In this document: piece after piece, positions 1 to 12,987 of the stretch | Position numbering within the stretch: the first letter of the stretch is position 1 | Layout of the letters: every line of letters starts with the position of its first letter | NCBI RefSeq assembly: GCF_011075055.1 | Contig: NC_058139.1 | Location: 1,580,501-1,644,500 of the forward strand | Source of the DNA: Mangifera indica | Lineage: Eukaryota; Streptophyta; Magnoliopsida; Sapindales; Anacardiaceae | Length of the DNA stretch: 64,000 nt | Reading direction: 5' to 3' | The notes under the pieces: model-generated | Told to the model about the DNA's origin: nothing | The model's database searches: none | Seen by the model: only the letters and a program-made list of their open reading frames with translations | Position numbers and translations under genes: made by a program

Positions 1-109
1 TGTACTGAAATGATACATGACAGAGCGAAAATAAAATATCACAGTGAGGTTCCAAGCTACAGAAATCACTGTAATATATCCATATGGGATTTCCAGTAGA
101 GTTTTTTAC

Positions 110-1098
110 CTCATATTTTTTCAATTGTACGTCTGCCACTGCCTTCTTACTGTTCTCCCAGGACGCAATGGCAGAGAGCCTTTTATATGCCCTGTACAGC
201 AGTTATGAAATCCAAGCTTATAATTCAGTTGGGAATAGAAATGATTGGGTATCAAAGTACAGAGATGGACTTTTGAGGGGAAAAAAAAAAAAGAATTTGT
301 CTGGAAGTCTATCCAAACTCAAATTTGTTGGAATTCGTGACCACCTCATCGGAGCTTGTAGGGGTAGCTCCCTAGAGCTCATATGGTGCTATCCATTACA
401 CAACTAAGGTCGTTTCCTACAAAATTCTCAAATGCAAGGCACCATAGATGGGAGGATTTTTCTGGTGGGAGGTTTAAAGCTCAATAACTAGCCATTTATA
501 TGTCAAAGAGACAGGCTATTAATTACCTGTTATCAGCTTTTGCCTTTTCATTTTCTTCCCAAGCTTTTATTAAAGCCAATCTTTTTTCTGATTCAACTCT
601 TGCAAGGACAGCATCTGAAATAATAATAATATGAAATCCGAGTTTTATGATTTTACCAAGTGAAAATACCAACAAAATATGACCACAAATATTCTACCTC
701 TGCAAACTGAATCCCCAGAATTTTTCTCAGTGGCAGGATCTGCAACCTCTGTTACATCAAAATTCGACCAGGTTAGTCAGATTAGAAGCCAACTTCAAAC
801 CAGTTACATAAATTTGTTACTCCATAATCTGGTTTCTCAGCTTTTAGAACTCAGCTCAACTGAACTACTAAGATGCAAGCCCAATAAAATTCCATGACAA
901 AATTTACATAACAGAAGAAACCCTCAAGAAAAAATGAAACGGTCTGGAGGCCATACTTTGATCAACTGGGTTCAAAACCTTCTCCTCAGCAGCATCGTCA
1001 TGAACTGGCTTTTCCTCTTCAAGTAGTTTGGATTTGGTCACAGAAGATGGCCCTGGTCCAGTGTCTGCTTCAGCTTTTTTAAGATCCTCCTCCGCCAT
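110..1098 (-). CDS. Remorin, 5' part (3' end beyond window)
   Basis: Four coding exons read leftward: 957-1098, 698-748, 527-614 and 110-191. All phases join and all have GT-AG borders. The product begins MAEEDLKKAEADTG and continues with an acidic, proline-containing variable region of about 64 residues. It then enters the remorin C-terminal domain: VESEKRLALIKAWEENEKAK, then LSAIASWENSKKAV, then QLKKYE at the last visible splice site. The rest of the coiled coil and the usual Cys-rich membrane anchor lie off the left edge. Remorins are plant plasma-membrane nanodomain scaffold proteins, anchored on the cytosolic face and linked to plasmodesmata and responses to microbes. The start is the first ATG, with a possible TATA-like TATATAAAT at 1149-1157. 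The 51-bp second exon was recognised because it restores the VADPATEK segment typical of the family. Family assignment is very secure; exact splice points are likely but unconfirmed. Confidence 0.92.
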
Positions 1099-1475
1099 AA
1101 CGTAGTCTTTTAACTTAGCCAGTGAAACCCAGAAAAAAAGAAAACAAGATTTATATACTATAAATGCAAGCTAACGACAAGAGCAAAAGACAGAGAAGCT
1201 CTTGTAAGTATCGTTGGAAAGGAAACTCTCCTCGGCGATGGATGGTAGTAGGTAGTAAAATATCAAATATTACGAGTTGGGTTTTGACAGAAATGCATAC
1301 AATATTTGGCCTCTTTGGACTGTCCAAAAAGAAGGTGATTGGTTTTGCTCACAAACTTCAATCCTACGTTGCTTTCTCTTTCTTTGATGCAATAATCATG
1401 GATTGGAACTGTATAAAGTTGGGACTCATTGCTTTAAGTCTTAATCTGGGTGTGTGTATATATATATTTAAATAA

Positions 1476-2200
1476 AGGCCAAAACACTATTTCCCCATTT
1501 TCTTTATTAACTTTAAAACTCTTATTTATTTATTTATGAATGGTTAAAATTAACAAAACCTTAACTTTTTAAAATTTTATCTCTTTTTTCTTCCTTAAAC
1601 CCTAAAAACTAACAAATTTTTCCTAAACCAAGTTATAAAAAATGACATTCCCCCCTAGGGTTTAGTTTTCAATCCTCAGTATTAAATCTGATGTCATCGC
1701 CAATGATAAAGCTTCCCTAATGCATCACTATGCTTTGATGGTCTCTCTGTCCTCCTTTAGAACTTTGACTAACGCGAATCTAACTTGAAAAGATGAAGAC
1801 GAAGACCTCATCTTTGTCTGAAAAGACAATCATCTTCTTAAATGTTTTTTTTTGGGAAGACGAAGAGTTTAGTCTCCTAACGAAGCTCTTCGTCTTTTCA
1901 GGTCAGATTCATGTTAGCCAATGTTCCAGAGTAGAGGAGAAAGATCGTCGGAGTATGGTAATGCGTCGAAGAAGCTTCGTCGCTGGTGATGACACCAGAT
2001 TTAGAGCTGGGGATTGAAAATTAAACCCTAGAGGTGAGATGTAATTTTTTAAAACCTGACCTCCAAGGAAATGATTAGTTCTTAAAGTTTTAAGGGAAAA
2101 AAAGATTAAATTTTAATTTATTTTTAATATTACAAATTAAAATAACGATTTTACTTTTAAAACAATTAATTTTAACTGTCCATGAGTGGGTATGTGAGAT
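1476..2200. mobile_element. Degraded foldback Mutator-like element
   Basis: The left end begins GGCCAAAACACTATTTCCCC. The left arm carries the AAACTAACAA and GACATTCCCCCCTAGGGTTT blocks also seen in the 41583-42411 element. The right arm (about 2010-2190) has the complementary AAACCCTAGAGGTGAG and AATGATTAGTTCTTAAAG blocks. The core (1790-1990) is rich in GAAGACGAAG and CTTCGTC inverted motifs. The right terminus is degraded and I see no target duplication. It contains an open frame at 1793-2017 with no protein resemblance. Confidence 0.5.
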
Positions 2201-2405
2201 TTATACCAAATGATACGAATTTTAGGAGAATCACATTTTAAAAATTGGATTTGAATCCATATGTGGCTCTAACGAGTCAAATTCGAGCCTGTTAAAGTTT
2301 TAGCTCAGATCAAGTTCAACTCATTTGTTCCTTTAGTGATATTGTTTACCTTGCCTACATCGTTCATCTTGTTGATAACTCTCTCATGATATTATATATT
2401 AACTC

Positions 2406-2498
2406 GAATGAATTCAAACTTGAGTGGGGTATTAAGGAATGAGTTCAAACTCGAGTAAGGTATTAAGGAATGAGTTCAAGCTTGAGTGGGGTATTAAG
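2406..2498. repeat. 31-bp tandem repeat, three copies
   Basis: Units 2406-2436, 2437-2467 and 2468-2498 each read GAATGA(A/G)TTCAA, then an ACTTGAGT-type core, then GG(G)GTATTAAG, with only a few differences. The array lies inside a dispersed repeat whose relatives occur near 8600-9190, 14260-14520, 23270-23470, 26940-27060 and 57060-57480. Confidence 0.85.
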
Positions 2499-4794
2499 GA
2501 TTCAAGTTAAGCGTGAACTGACCCTTATTTTAACTTAATTCAATGCAAATTTACTCCTATAAAAAACTATTGGTTGATATTAGAGAATCCAAAATCATGT
2601 AACCCCTCATCATAGTCCCATACTTTTTAATATCATATTTAAATCTCATACTTTACAATTGAGATCATAACATATTTGTTCTCTATTTCTTTTAATTCGG
2701 TATTACTACCCCATAGAGGTGAATGAAAAATTTTCTATCTCACTATGATTTTCTTAGAAATATAAATTGTGTGGTGTATCCTGATCGCTAGGCTGGTGAA
2801 AATTGATTGATCTAATTATTTTTAGAAAAACCTGCAGTTTACAAGACCATCGCCCTTTATTTAGGGTTCGGGAAGAGGTATTGTGATTGCCACCCATGAT
2901 CAATTATACCGAGTGGTCCATTCAGAAGATAAGACAAACAAATAAATTTATGACTCCGTAAAACCTCATTTGGGGACACCGTGAACTGAAAGCAATTTAA
3001 GCTGGGGTAGTTTGGATATGGTATGGCTCAGAAAAGATTGCCTTGCAAGGGCTGAACCTAACTTTTCTAAACAGCAAAAATGCACAGGTAAATTCAAAAG
3101 CAACTCAAGGAAGAAACAACCCAAAAGCAGCATCAAGGAAAGAGCAGAAATTGGATGGTTTGCCAAGTACTTTTTCGCTCCTGTGGTTAGAGTTTTACAC
3201 TTGGCTAGTCTACTGTTAAATATTGCCCACTTTAAACATAATTAGGTATTATTTAAAATGTTTGTCTTCATAATTTATGAGCTCATTGATATATACTCAA
3301 CATTTCTTTCATGCTTTATTAAAGTGGGATTCACATGGACCCTTCTACACCTTATACGTAAGCCACCTTGGCCACAACCTTCTCAATATTCTTGCATCCA
3401 TGAGAAAGAGAAAAGGGCTAATTGAATAAGTCCTAAATAACACCTAATTATAATTACCATTTTGCTGATCAACTACCACAATATATAAGCCAAAAACATT
3501 GCTGTTCTTTCATTGTAACACATTCAACTGTCAACAGCCAGCAGCCAGCTTCACAAAGTGGTTTCAAGTCCTTGTTCGTTTTCCCCAACATGTAGGCCAC
3601 ACCATATCATGACAGATGGCTTCTTCTCAACTCTCTGTACTCCAATCGACCTGGTCCAAGCCACTGAAAACCATATGCCAGACGAGGCTGATTATTAATA
3701 CATGCATCAAGTTTCTGCTTAAGCAAGTCATCATGATCTCTGAGTTAACTAGAAGCTTTGAGTTGTAAGAAGAATGATATCATCTTCAATGTGATAATCA
3801 TCTACTTACAAAGAGAAGACCTTTGAATAAAAATTAAAGAAGATAAAGAAAAGAACAAGAAGCCACCTGAATTTAAATTGACTTGTCAACTACTCACATA
3901 TTCTCAGTTTTTCTCCATTCTTGATGAGAAAATCATGCATACCATTCCCATATGGTACCAACAAAAACCGTGGCAAGAGGGAAAAACATGGTTCGTTGTT
4001 CGGGTATTTTTGTCCTAAGAGAAATTGCACATGGGATAGACTAAAGAACCCTTAAATTGTGACAACTAATTAATTTAATTGAATAACATATATTGGCTAG
4101 ACATAATGTCTACACATAAGATGTTAAACATATCATTTGCTCGTAAATTAGTTTAGAATGTAGATGAAAACCTTCTTCAACTTCTTTTTTTCCGTATTTT
4201 ACCATTATAAGATCAGTTATCCTTATTTCCTACCTTTACAAGACAACACAACTAACAATGGAAATCAGTAGAGTTTTATGTTCAATGTATTAGGACTTTT
4301 AAGTTCATTTTTTATGTAATTACACAAATAACTTTTTTTTTTGGCATTTTGCAATTTCTATCGTTACTTTGTCACAATTTTCAAAGATACCCCTTGCGAA
4401 GAAACACACCACTGGTTTTAATACAAACAAAAACACTCCAATGTTATTAATAAAAGTTTAGCCATTGAAATTTGCTACCACCCAGAAAAGCACAAACAAT
4501 ATCCTCTAGTGTGGCACAGAAGGAGCCCACTGTAAATCAACATGTACTTTTAAACTTTTTAGAATTCGGTGGGTTTTATATTTTAATCCATGGTACCATC
4601 TTAGGAAACGATCGGTTAGATAAATAATATTATATATATTTATTTTAAAAATATAATTATATATATATTTTTATATAATTAAATATTATTTTAGGTAGGA
4701 TCTTCTTAAACGTGTATTTTATTAAGTTTACTGCTTTAACCAATGGCTATTTAGTAGTGCCCGTACCCACTTGTCTTTTCCATTAATTAATAAA

Positions 4795-4820
4795 GGTGGT
4801 GTGGTGTGGTGTGGTGTGGT
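4795..4820. repeat. (GGTGT)n microsatellite
   Basis: About five copies of the pentamer GGTGT in a row. Confidence 0.9.
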
Positions 4821-5777
4821 TATAGCATCCAAATCAAATCAACCGACCGCAGAAATATCAATTTGACTTAATTTATATTCTTATACCAGACGCTACAATT
4901 TGATTGATGAATTTCAAATTCTTCCTCCCGATGAAAAAACTGATGTATTTTTTATTTAATAAAATATAAAAAAAAATGTTAGATATTAATGAGTATCTTA
5001 TATGAGATATTATTTATATATAAATATTCAATAGAGGAATATAAGTATTTATATGAAAACCTAATAAAGAAATAAGAAGGCAATGGAGAAAATTTCTTTA
5101 TAAATGAAAAAGATTATAAAATAAAGAAGAGATTATTTTGTTTTGTTTAATTAAGTTGACACATATTTTAAATCAAATTTATATATAATATATAAACCCT
5201 AATTGACAAATAAAAATATAAAATTTTATAATTGTTAAGATTTAAATATAATATTTTATTAATTAATATAATGTGTATTTTATTAAGTTAAGTTTACTTT
5301 TATAATTTAATGATTAATTATATCAAATTTATTTGAATATAATCTATAATATTTATTTAAAGAATCCATCGACCCCTCCACAGCCCCACTGATTGAACAG
5401 ACCAGCCCCTCCACCGGCTCTGGAAACATTGCACTATACAACAATTGTAGTTTCTGGAGTCTTGGACAATATTTTTGTGGAGTCCTATAAATATATGTAT
5501 TCCTTCTCCGAAAGAACCTTGAAAACAATACAAAATGGAAACTTCCTCTGTCCGCACTCGTCAAAATTTTGGGCAGTGAAAGTCTAAAATGCTTTCACAT
5601 GAATTGACCCTTCTTTCTCTCTCTCTCCATACGTTACACTGACAACCAGCCAAAATAAAAGGCTTTCTCGAGCACATTGGTAACCATAACCGGAAACTGT
5701 AGCTTGTTTACATTTAAAAAAAAAAAAAAAAAAGAAACATGGGACCGAACGCCCACGGTATTCTCTCTGTCTTCTCC

Positions 5778-5784
5778 TATAAAT
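5778..5784 (+). promoter_or_regulatory. TATA box of the 5879 gene
   Basis: TATAAAT lies 95 bp upstream of the ATG at 5879, behind a CT-rich stretch (5609-5628) typical of plant core promoters. This supports the small gene as a real transcription unit. Confidence 0.5.
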
Positions 5785-5878
5785 CCCAGGACTAGCTTTC
5801 CAAATTTTAGGCATTTTCGCATTCACCAAATATAGTCTTTCTGCAGGTATTCTTTCTCAACACAATTGGGGAATAGCA

Positions 5879-6097
5879 ATGGATGTATTCATTCCTGAAG
5901 AGTATGTTGCACGTCGGAGAAGTGAGAAAAAGGCTGCTGCCATGGCCCGGGAAAGGTCGGATAAGGTGTCAGAATCAAGTGAAAGAATATTAGACAAGGA
6001 GAAGTCTCATTCTTCTGCATTGCGCCGGCCAGAAAGTGACATGTTGATGTCTAGTTGCCTTAGTGATAATGTAGTATTTAGTTGCTTGTCAGCCTGA
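5879..6097 (+). CDS. Small basic protein of unknown function
   Basis: A single-exon frame of 72 residues begins MDVFIPEEYVARRRSEKKAA. The N-terminal FIPEEYV-x-RRR block looks like a conserved motif. It is followed by a charged Ala/Arg/Lys-rich helix (residues 11-28), a Ser/Glu-rich linker and a hydrophobic tail (VVFSCLSA). There is no signal peptide or known domain. A TATA box and a pyrimidine-rich leader at sensible distances, plus composition less AT-rich than its surroundings, favour a true gene over a chance frame. I do not recognise the family with confidence, so no function is given. The start is the first ATG after the leader. Confidence 0.6.
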   Translation: MDVFIPEEYVARRRSEKKAAAMARERSDKVSESSERILDKEKSHSSALRRPESDMLMSSCLSDNVVFSCLSA

Positions 6098-7486
6098 AAT
6101 ATTTGACCGGCTGCTGGCCGTGTATGGGAAGTATACCATACTAGTGCAGCTGTAATCGCTGCTTGTCACTTTTTCTCTGAGTAAGATTTTAACCGTGTTT
6201 TTTAAATCGAATCAATGATTAAATTATAATAAACAGATTTTATTTAAAAATTTATAAGAAATAAAATCTATTAAAATATATATAATTAAAATATATCATT
6301 TTTAAAAAATAACAATTATTTATTAAATTTAATGAAATAATTAAAATAAAAAAGTTTCAATCTTATAATAGAAAAAAAATATAATTCTATACATTATTGT
6401 CTATAAAAAATATTTCAATAGATATGTGATACTTTTTTTTTATTTTTTATTTTATTTTTAAACATATTATTTTCTTACAAACATATAGAAATTCATCAAG
6501 TCTAATAAAAAATAATCAAATTATTCAAAAAAATAATTAAAATTTTAAAATTTTTTCTAAATTTGATCAAATTCAGTTTGACAAAATCAATGAATTAACC
6601 ATCTTTTCATGTTAATTGGACTAAACTTAGAGCCAACTTTTGGTTCAATTAATTTAATCAGTCGGTTCAGTTCCATTTTAAAATAATTGATTTTAACTTA
6701 TAGAACGTGGTTACCTTTATTTCAATATGACCCTTTAATATTTGCATCTCTTCTCTGCCAAATGCACCTTTCTCCTAATATTTTTTCCTGTGATCAACAA
6801 TCAAAATGACCAGGAACTTTTATTTTCATATACACATGACAACATTTCTCTGATTTAGCTATAAGGAATACTGGAAAAGTATAACGGGAAGACGGAGTCC
6901 AGGGGACATGCTTGAGGAATGCTGAAATCTGGTCGAGCTATATATAGCTTCGAGAAATAATATATGTATCATAAACAGATTTACATCATGGAGTGATCAA
7001 ACTATTTATTTATCCTCGAATCGATCATTCGATGACATATTTAATTAATTTGCATAAGTGAGTACTAAATTATTTATATATAAAATATTATTAATCTAGT
7101 GGATTCTATTAAATCGGGTTTATTTGATATATTATACAATGTCATCAATAAGAATAGTGATGTTAAATTAAATAATATTATCAATAAAAAAATAATATCA
7201 TCGATGAAGATCAAGTTAGAACTTTTTAATTCAAAATCGGTTATTTAAATTGAGTCGTGGGTTCAATCAAAATTGAATCCGCTAGTAATAAACGTATAAC
7301 AAGCTTGATGTCTTGTATCTACCAATTATTTATCTATACCAATTTTTAATAGTTGTTTTTTTTTTGGTTCTTACAGAAAATGCTTAGTTATTCATTATGG
7401 AAAATGCTTACAGTATTTATGTAGTTGATGTAAAATGTCAGATGACAAAGTATATTTACGAACGAGAAGGGAGCTAGGGCCGGGCT
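6098..7486. other. Intergenic, no gene seen
   Basis: This holds the 3' flank of the small gene, then about 1.2 kb of very AT-rich DNA (6200-6680 is the most extreme). It probably includes the 3' untranslated region of the NF-YC-like gene at its right edge. I see no protein-like frame and no tandem structure. Confidence 0.6.
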
Positions 7487-7855
7487 TCATGATCGGAATG
7501 TTTCCATTTCTTCCGACGGGGTTCCGGCAAGATCATCAATACTGGACTCATCAGAAACCAAGTTGACAAGAAAATCAAAGATATCAGTAGCCATGACAGC
7601 TGAAGCAACATCCTCTTTGTTCAGCGTCCTTCTCTTTCCTTGCATGGTCAACATCCAAGACCTTTTAGTAAGCTCTTGAATGAAGAGCTCACAAGCCTTT
7701 GAAAACACAATCGGAGCCTCCCCAGAAATCATCTTAACATCATCACTCGATTTCTTCATGATTTTCTTGATCCTAGCCAACGGCAATGAGTGAGGCCCCA
7801 TTCTTCCTGACATACTTGCAGAGACTAATCCCGAATACGTTCCAGCTTGCCTCAT
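7487..7855 (-). CDS. NF-YC: NF-YC-like histone-fold transcription factor subunit
   Basis: An intronless frame of 122 residues starts MRQAGTYSGLVSASMSGR. Residues about 24-104 form an NF-YC histone fold: SLPLARIKKIMKKSSDDVKM, then ISGEAPIVFSKACELFI, then RSWMLTMQGKRRTLNKEDVA and TDIFDFLVNLV. NF-YC pairs with NF-YB through this fold, and the dimer recruits NF-YA to bind CCAAT boxes in the nucleus. The protein has almost no tails, unlike canonical NF-YC (about 200 residues or more). KKSSDDVKMIS replaces the usual KADEDVRMIS, placing it in a divergent subgroup. The open frame extends upstream to 8062, but that part is AT-rich and contains the TATA element, so the ATG at 7855 is preferred. A short acidic tail (DESSIDDLAG) ends the protein. 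Confidence 0.9.
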   Translation of the reverse strand: MRQAGTYSGLVSASMSGRMGPHSLPLARIKKIMKKSSDDVKMISGEAPIVFSKACELFIQELTKRSWMLTMQGKRRTLNKEDVASAVMATDIFDFLVNLVSDESSIDDLAGTPSEEMETFRS

Positions 7856-7925
7856 ATTATGTTCTTTAGCATGTAACGTCAGATATATTACACTTGTTTG
7901 AGATTGAAAGATTTGAAGTTCTGAA

Positions 7926-7935
7926 ATATATATAG
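7926..7935 (-). promoter_or_regulatory. TATA box of the NF-YC-like gene
   Basis: Read on the minus strand, CTATATATAT lies about 71 bp upstream of the chosen ATG. This also argues against the longer in-frame N-terminal extension. Confidence 0.5.
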
Positions 7936-10900
7936 TGAAAGATGAAGAAAATGAAAGTAGAGATTGGTGAGGTGACAACGGAATGAATATTGCTGGAAGT
8001 CGTGGCCGGCCAAGCCTGCTTATTAGTGTAATTAGGCCGGCTAAAATCCCATCAGTAATCAATAAATTATAACGTTAATGCATGCTTAATACCTACTTAA
8101 TTGCACGCTATTCCTAGCTAGTTTTTTCAGGCTCTGGCTGCAAATTTAAGCATACTGTCATTGTTCTTTGGAAACGTCAGTAAGGACAAATCAATACTTT
8201 TTGGCATCGAATATTAAAACGAAGAAGCAAACTGTCTAAAATTATTGTTTAATGTGCTTACTTCTGAATTTGTGGTTGTCAGGTTTAGACTAGATGCATA
8301 AGAAAGTGTTATGTTGAGATTTGTTCTTCATTTCATGCAGTTATATAATTTGGATTTAGGTGATTGTTTTGATTAATTAATGGTGGTTATGTAGCGACTA
8401 ATGCATAAACAATTATGGTCAAAACTGCTTAGAAGAATTCCTTAACAATTTCGATCCTTTTACTGCCAGTCTGAATCGTCTATTGTTGCTTTCAAAGCCA
8501 ACTATTTCTTCACTAACATCCAATAAGAAAGAGCATGAAGCAGAAAATACATACTTGTACATTGCTTGTGCCTAACTTTCAGAACCCCCTTTTAGACTAT
8601 ATAAGTGAGGATTTGATCAAAGTTGGTTTAGTTTGAATTTATAGTTTGACTCGAATGAGTTGATTTTGAGTTAAAGTTTCAATTCGGTAGCATAAATCGA
8701 GATTGACTTATTTGTGCAATTGGTGATATTCTTTATTTTGTCAACAATATTATTCATCTCTCTATTGATATTAATCACTCTAAAGATGGACTTAAACCGA
8801 ACCAGTTTGACTCAAATTAATGTTAGATTCAATTCAAACCGAATTTGAGCTGAAGTTTCAATTTAATAGCTTGACTAAAGTTTGACTCAAATCTCTTTTT
8901 GGCAATGTTGCTCATCCCATCGATAATCCTATTTATTTCACCAATGATATTATTTATTTTGCAAGTGATCTTTTGACAAAATTCCTTGTCAGAATGAATT
9001 CGACTCAAATTTAGTTCGAGTTACCCATAATAAATTTGAGCCAAACTTAAGTCAATTCATGTCCAAGCTTGGCTCAAATTCAACCCTTGTTCACCCTACT
9101 AACATCTCTCTAATGACTTGTGCATTAATTCAAATGAGTTTAAATTGAATAGGATGAATTCATTCCAAACTAGAACCAGTCCCAGACTCACTTTGTCTCA
9201 AATCCACCCCTAAGATAATCTATTCTTGAGTTGTAAAGGGCCAGAATCAACAAACCCATAGGCAACCTTATGGGCCACCTCTGAAATTTCAGCCCAGGAT
9301 TGTGAATGTGAATAACAATAGCCAGTTTCAGGAGGGTTCGGTTGCTCATTTCAGTTGTGTCAGACTTTTTAGGCTTTCGGTTGTCTCTATGTAGCAATAG
9401 CATATATTTCAACATGAAAATGATGAATTTTTATCGGCATTTGCAAAATACATATCTTTGCATCTATATATTCTTGCCGCTGCCACTTTTCCCCATTAAA
9501 GAAGATGATGAGTTTGCCTGGAAGGAAAAAAATGGGGGGCCGGCAAAGCACATCATGTTTGTCCACTTCATATTACTCAGTAAGCTCCAAGGGGTCGACC
9601 AACTTTACGTGGTCACCTTCTGTTGTCTCTCATGTGTGTTCATCATTGCATTTCAACTTTCTTTCTTTCTTTCCATATTCTTTGCGATCTTTTCCATTTT
9701 CTATTCCAGCTTAATCACATTTTTAGCTTTATCTTGGATGCTAAAGATCATCTTAAAGAAAAAGCCCAAAGTGAAAATACAAGGAATCTGTGAACAAAAG
9801 AACACTCAAGGATCTCTCTACCAACCTTAATCCTGCCGATACTAGTATTTCATCACAGGATTAATAATGCTAATACAAGTTTGGTGGAAGCTTTAATTCT
9901 CCTCACTTTTCAACTAGATTTCCTATGTGATAGCACAAATTATGAGCCTAAAAAGGCTTCTTCTGTAATATAAAATGTGGTTAAGATGTGAACCAATAAG
10001 GCAAGGCTTGACAATGAAGTTTAGTAATATTGGCTTAAGGGTCCCTCTTAAATGCAAGTTGAGCTATAGGTTGAAGAGGACCATCTTGTTCCTTTGATCA
10101 TTAACATCCCATCCTCCTCTTAATTTCGTACAAAACATTAAAAAAAATTTCCAAATTAAGCATCAACATCTTTATGCTTCCCACTTTTGCTTCTGTGAAG
10201 GAGGATTGTCTTGTCTTGAATTTAGACTTGATAAGTGCAATTAAAATTATTGCATAGCATATTACCCTTTCAATTCCTTTAAAATGTTAAGTAATAAGAT
10301 TTTAATTATATCTTTAATATTGTTCAAGAGAACACATACTATTTATAATATTTTAATTTACTAGTTCGATCTACTATCTCTACATCATTGTTTAAGATGA
10401 GGTACATCAATTATAATATTATGTGTAACACCCGCATTTACCCTACATCTTTACCGTACTTTGTTGACATGGGAATTGTTTTGGAGGTGTCATAGTCTTC
10501 TTACTTGATCCAACTTCCTGGATTGAGCAACTCCATTTTAACTCAACTAAAGTTCAGTGACCACCCATCCAAAAAGTCAAGGTTATAATTTACTACATAA
10601 TAATGGTACATGGGAATGGGTATGATGTTGCTGTTGGCTGAGTGAATGGGCATTAACCTGAACATTTTAGTGGGCATTGTGGACCGGAAGGCTGATTATA
10701 GCTTTTATCTAGTTGGTCATGGCCACCCATAGAGGCCCTAGAGACGATTTTGTTTGTTGTGGCACATGCATACCATTGTTTTGGTGATGAGCTTAACACC
10801 AATGAAAAGTTTATCGAATGGATATGAAATTCGATGTAAGATGATAAGAAGACAAGAAAAGTTTAAATATAACTGGACAAGTAAAGTGTAAATTCATGAT

Positions 10901-12948
10901 ATATAGATGTTGTCATCATCATTACGTGATTTTAATATATAAAAAAAGTAATTATTAAGAATATGGAAAATGATTTTATGAACCCCTCATTTCTACTTGT
11001 AGGTGTGATTGTGCTCAATTTGCTTCTTGTCTCATCCTATAGACTTGTACTACTTATATTGGCTAGTATCGTTTCTTTGGGTGGTGGATCCGTGAATTGG
11101 ATGAGAAGTAGTTTTGATCACATAACCCATTCAAATGGACCATAACCATGTGGCATTATTCTGCATTCTGCCTGTACTTGGTTTCCAAAATTACGTAACC
11201 AGATTAGGGGAAGAAGACGGTACCAATAAAGATCTGGGTCCAACCAAACCAAACCAACAACCCAGCAGCAACCATTTATAAATGTATGTATTTCTGATTT
11301 TAATTGAAATAGAAATAGACCCATCATCATTGAAGGCCAGGCGGTTGCAAAATTCCTGTGTCATTTGACAGCTGAGAGGCTCCTCCTGCCTCACCAATAA
11401 AGTAAAGACACTTTAAAATTATATGTGTAATTATATATATATAAAATAATATATTATTATATAATTAAATTTTATTTTATTTTTAATTTAAAATTATTTA
11501 ATTATATAATGATATGATATTATTTATTTATAAACAAAATTATAAATATTATTTATTTATAAAATTATAAATATTATTTCCGCACATCCGTCACCCTTCT
11601 ATTTCATGAACAATGTGGAACTGCTGGTGGCGACTGCACACGCACGTCTTCGCTCGCTCTCATGTCCACCCCATGACCACCTTTAAAGCCAAGTCAAGAT
11701 TTTGAATCTTTAAACTTCATTCAACCTCCACTCCCACCCACATTCCAAACTTTACATTTCAGGTTCCACTTTGAATCAATGTTTTCACTTTCACATGCAT
11801 TCTCATAATATTTAAAATAATTTTGTTTACTTAATTATTTAAATATAAAATTTAATTATATATAATAAAAAATTAAATTAAATTAAATTTTATAATTAGA
11901 TACATTGATATTAACTATTTATCAATGTTAAATTATAAATTGAGACAATTCAATTGGTTCAATCATGGTTCATTAGAGTCTAAATGATGAAAGTTAAAGT
12001 TACGATTAATCTAAACCATACTAGTTACTAAATGTTGATTGAACCAATTAAATCGACCGGTTTGATCTGAACTGAAAACTATTCCTTCGATAGTTTAATG
12101 AGTTTATGATCTCCCCTACTACCAAACGGAGGGTACATTGTGCAGTTATAGTGCATATATACATGTATAAATATTTCAATGGTATGGATTTGATTTGCGG
12201 GGAAGAAACAATCCATAGTTTGGATTGGACCACTTTATAATAATAATAATAATAATTTGTATGAAATTAATTAGTATAGTTGGTGTAATAAATAAACAAA
12301 GCACTAGGAAATGACAGTTAGTTGTCCGAATTCTACATTTATATAATTATTTATTGAGGACATTAAATAATTTAATTATTAATTATTCGACATTGAATGG
12401 TAGTGGCGCCTGTGATGTAACATAAAATATAAGAAAAAAGGGATATTATAATTGAGGCATAGAAAATTTTCAAGTGGTTAAAACGTCATTTTCTAAACAT
12501 TATCAGCCCAAGAGAGAGAGACCGTTGGCTCCATGAATAATACTACCAAAGATAATATTGTATGACCATTCTGCCCCTCTATTTGCTTCTTTTGTTTCAA
12601 ATAATATTATAATAATAATAATTAACTTTTTTTTAAAAAAAAATTGATGTGTTTTAAAATAAATAATCAATTGATTTTAAATTCGAAAAAAAAAGTAATA
12701 TTATTCTATTTTTAATATTCCAATATGGATTTTCATGTAATTTTCTACTCTTAGAAGAATTGAAATTTTATACCTTTATTAGTATTATTTTGGAAATGAA
12801 TTTATAAATATTGGTTGCTCCATGGTCCTCATAGAAAATGACGCGACCACAACGTTAAAATAAAAGCAAACATGCAATTCCAAAAATACAGTTATCCAAG
12901 AATGTAAAGAGTCAAATTTGGTATCTTAAACTCTCAATCAGTAGCTTG

Positions 12949-12952
<4 letters not shown>

Positions 12953-12979
<27 letters not shown>
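12953..12979. repeat. (TA)n microsatellite
   Basis: An uninterrupted TA dinucleotide run of about 27 bp, beside the left end of a foldback element. Confidence 0.9.
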
Positions 12980-12987
12980 GCAAATGA

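Larger units (their letters stand above)
2201..5777. other. Intergenic, AT-rich, no gene seen
   Basis: No open frame here resembles a protein. A dispersed low-complexity repeat rich in GAGTTCAAACTTGAGT motifs covers about 2230-2560 and includes a 31-bp tandem repeat. A (GGTGT)n microsatellite sits at 4795-4820. The 5080-5350 stretch is strongly AT-rich. A short frame at 3012-3245 is basic but has no recognisable domain. Confidence 0.6.

Noticed and set aside
1164..1475. 103-codon frame upstream of the remorin gene
   Set aside because: Overlaps the probable remorin promoter and has no recognisable protein features.
7856..8062. 69-residue N-terminal extension of the NF-YC-like frame
   Set aside because: AT-rich, contains the TATA element and has no family resemblance. 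MRQAG at 7855 is the natural start.
9342..9830. 162-codon hydrophobic open frame on the plus strand
   Set aside because: No domain, no promoter and Phe/Leu/Ile content typical of T-rich DNA. A chance frame is more likely than a membrane protein.
11118..11400. Candidate microRNA precursor or minus-strand gene
   Set aside because: I checked against common plant microRNA sequences from memory and found none. The frames overlap in different phases without a domain.
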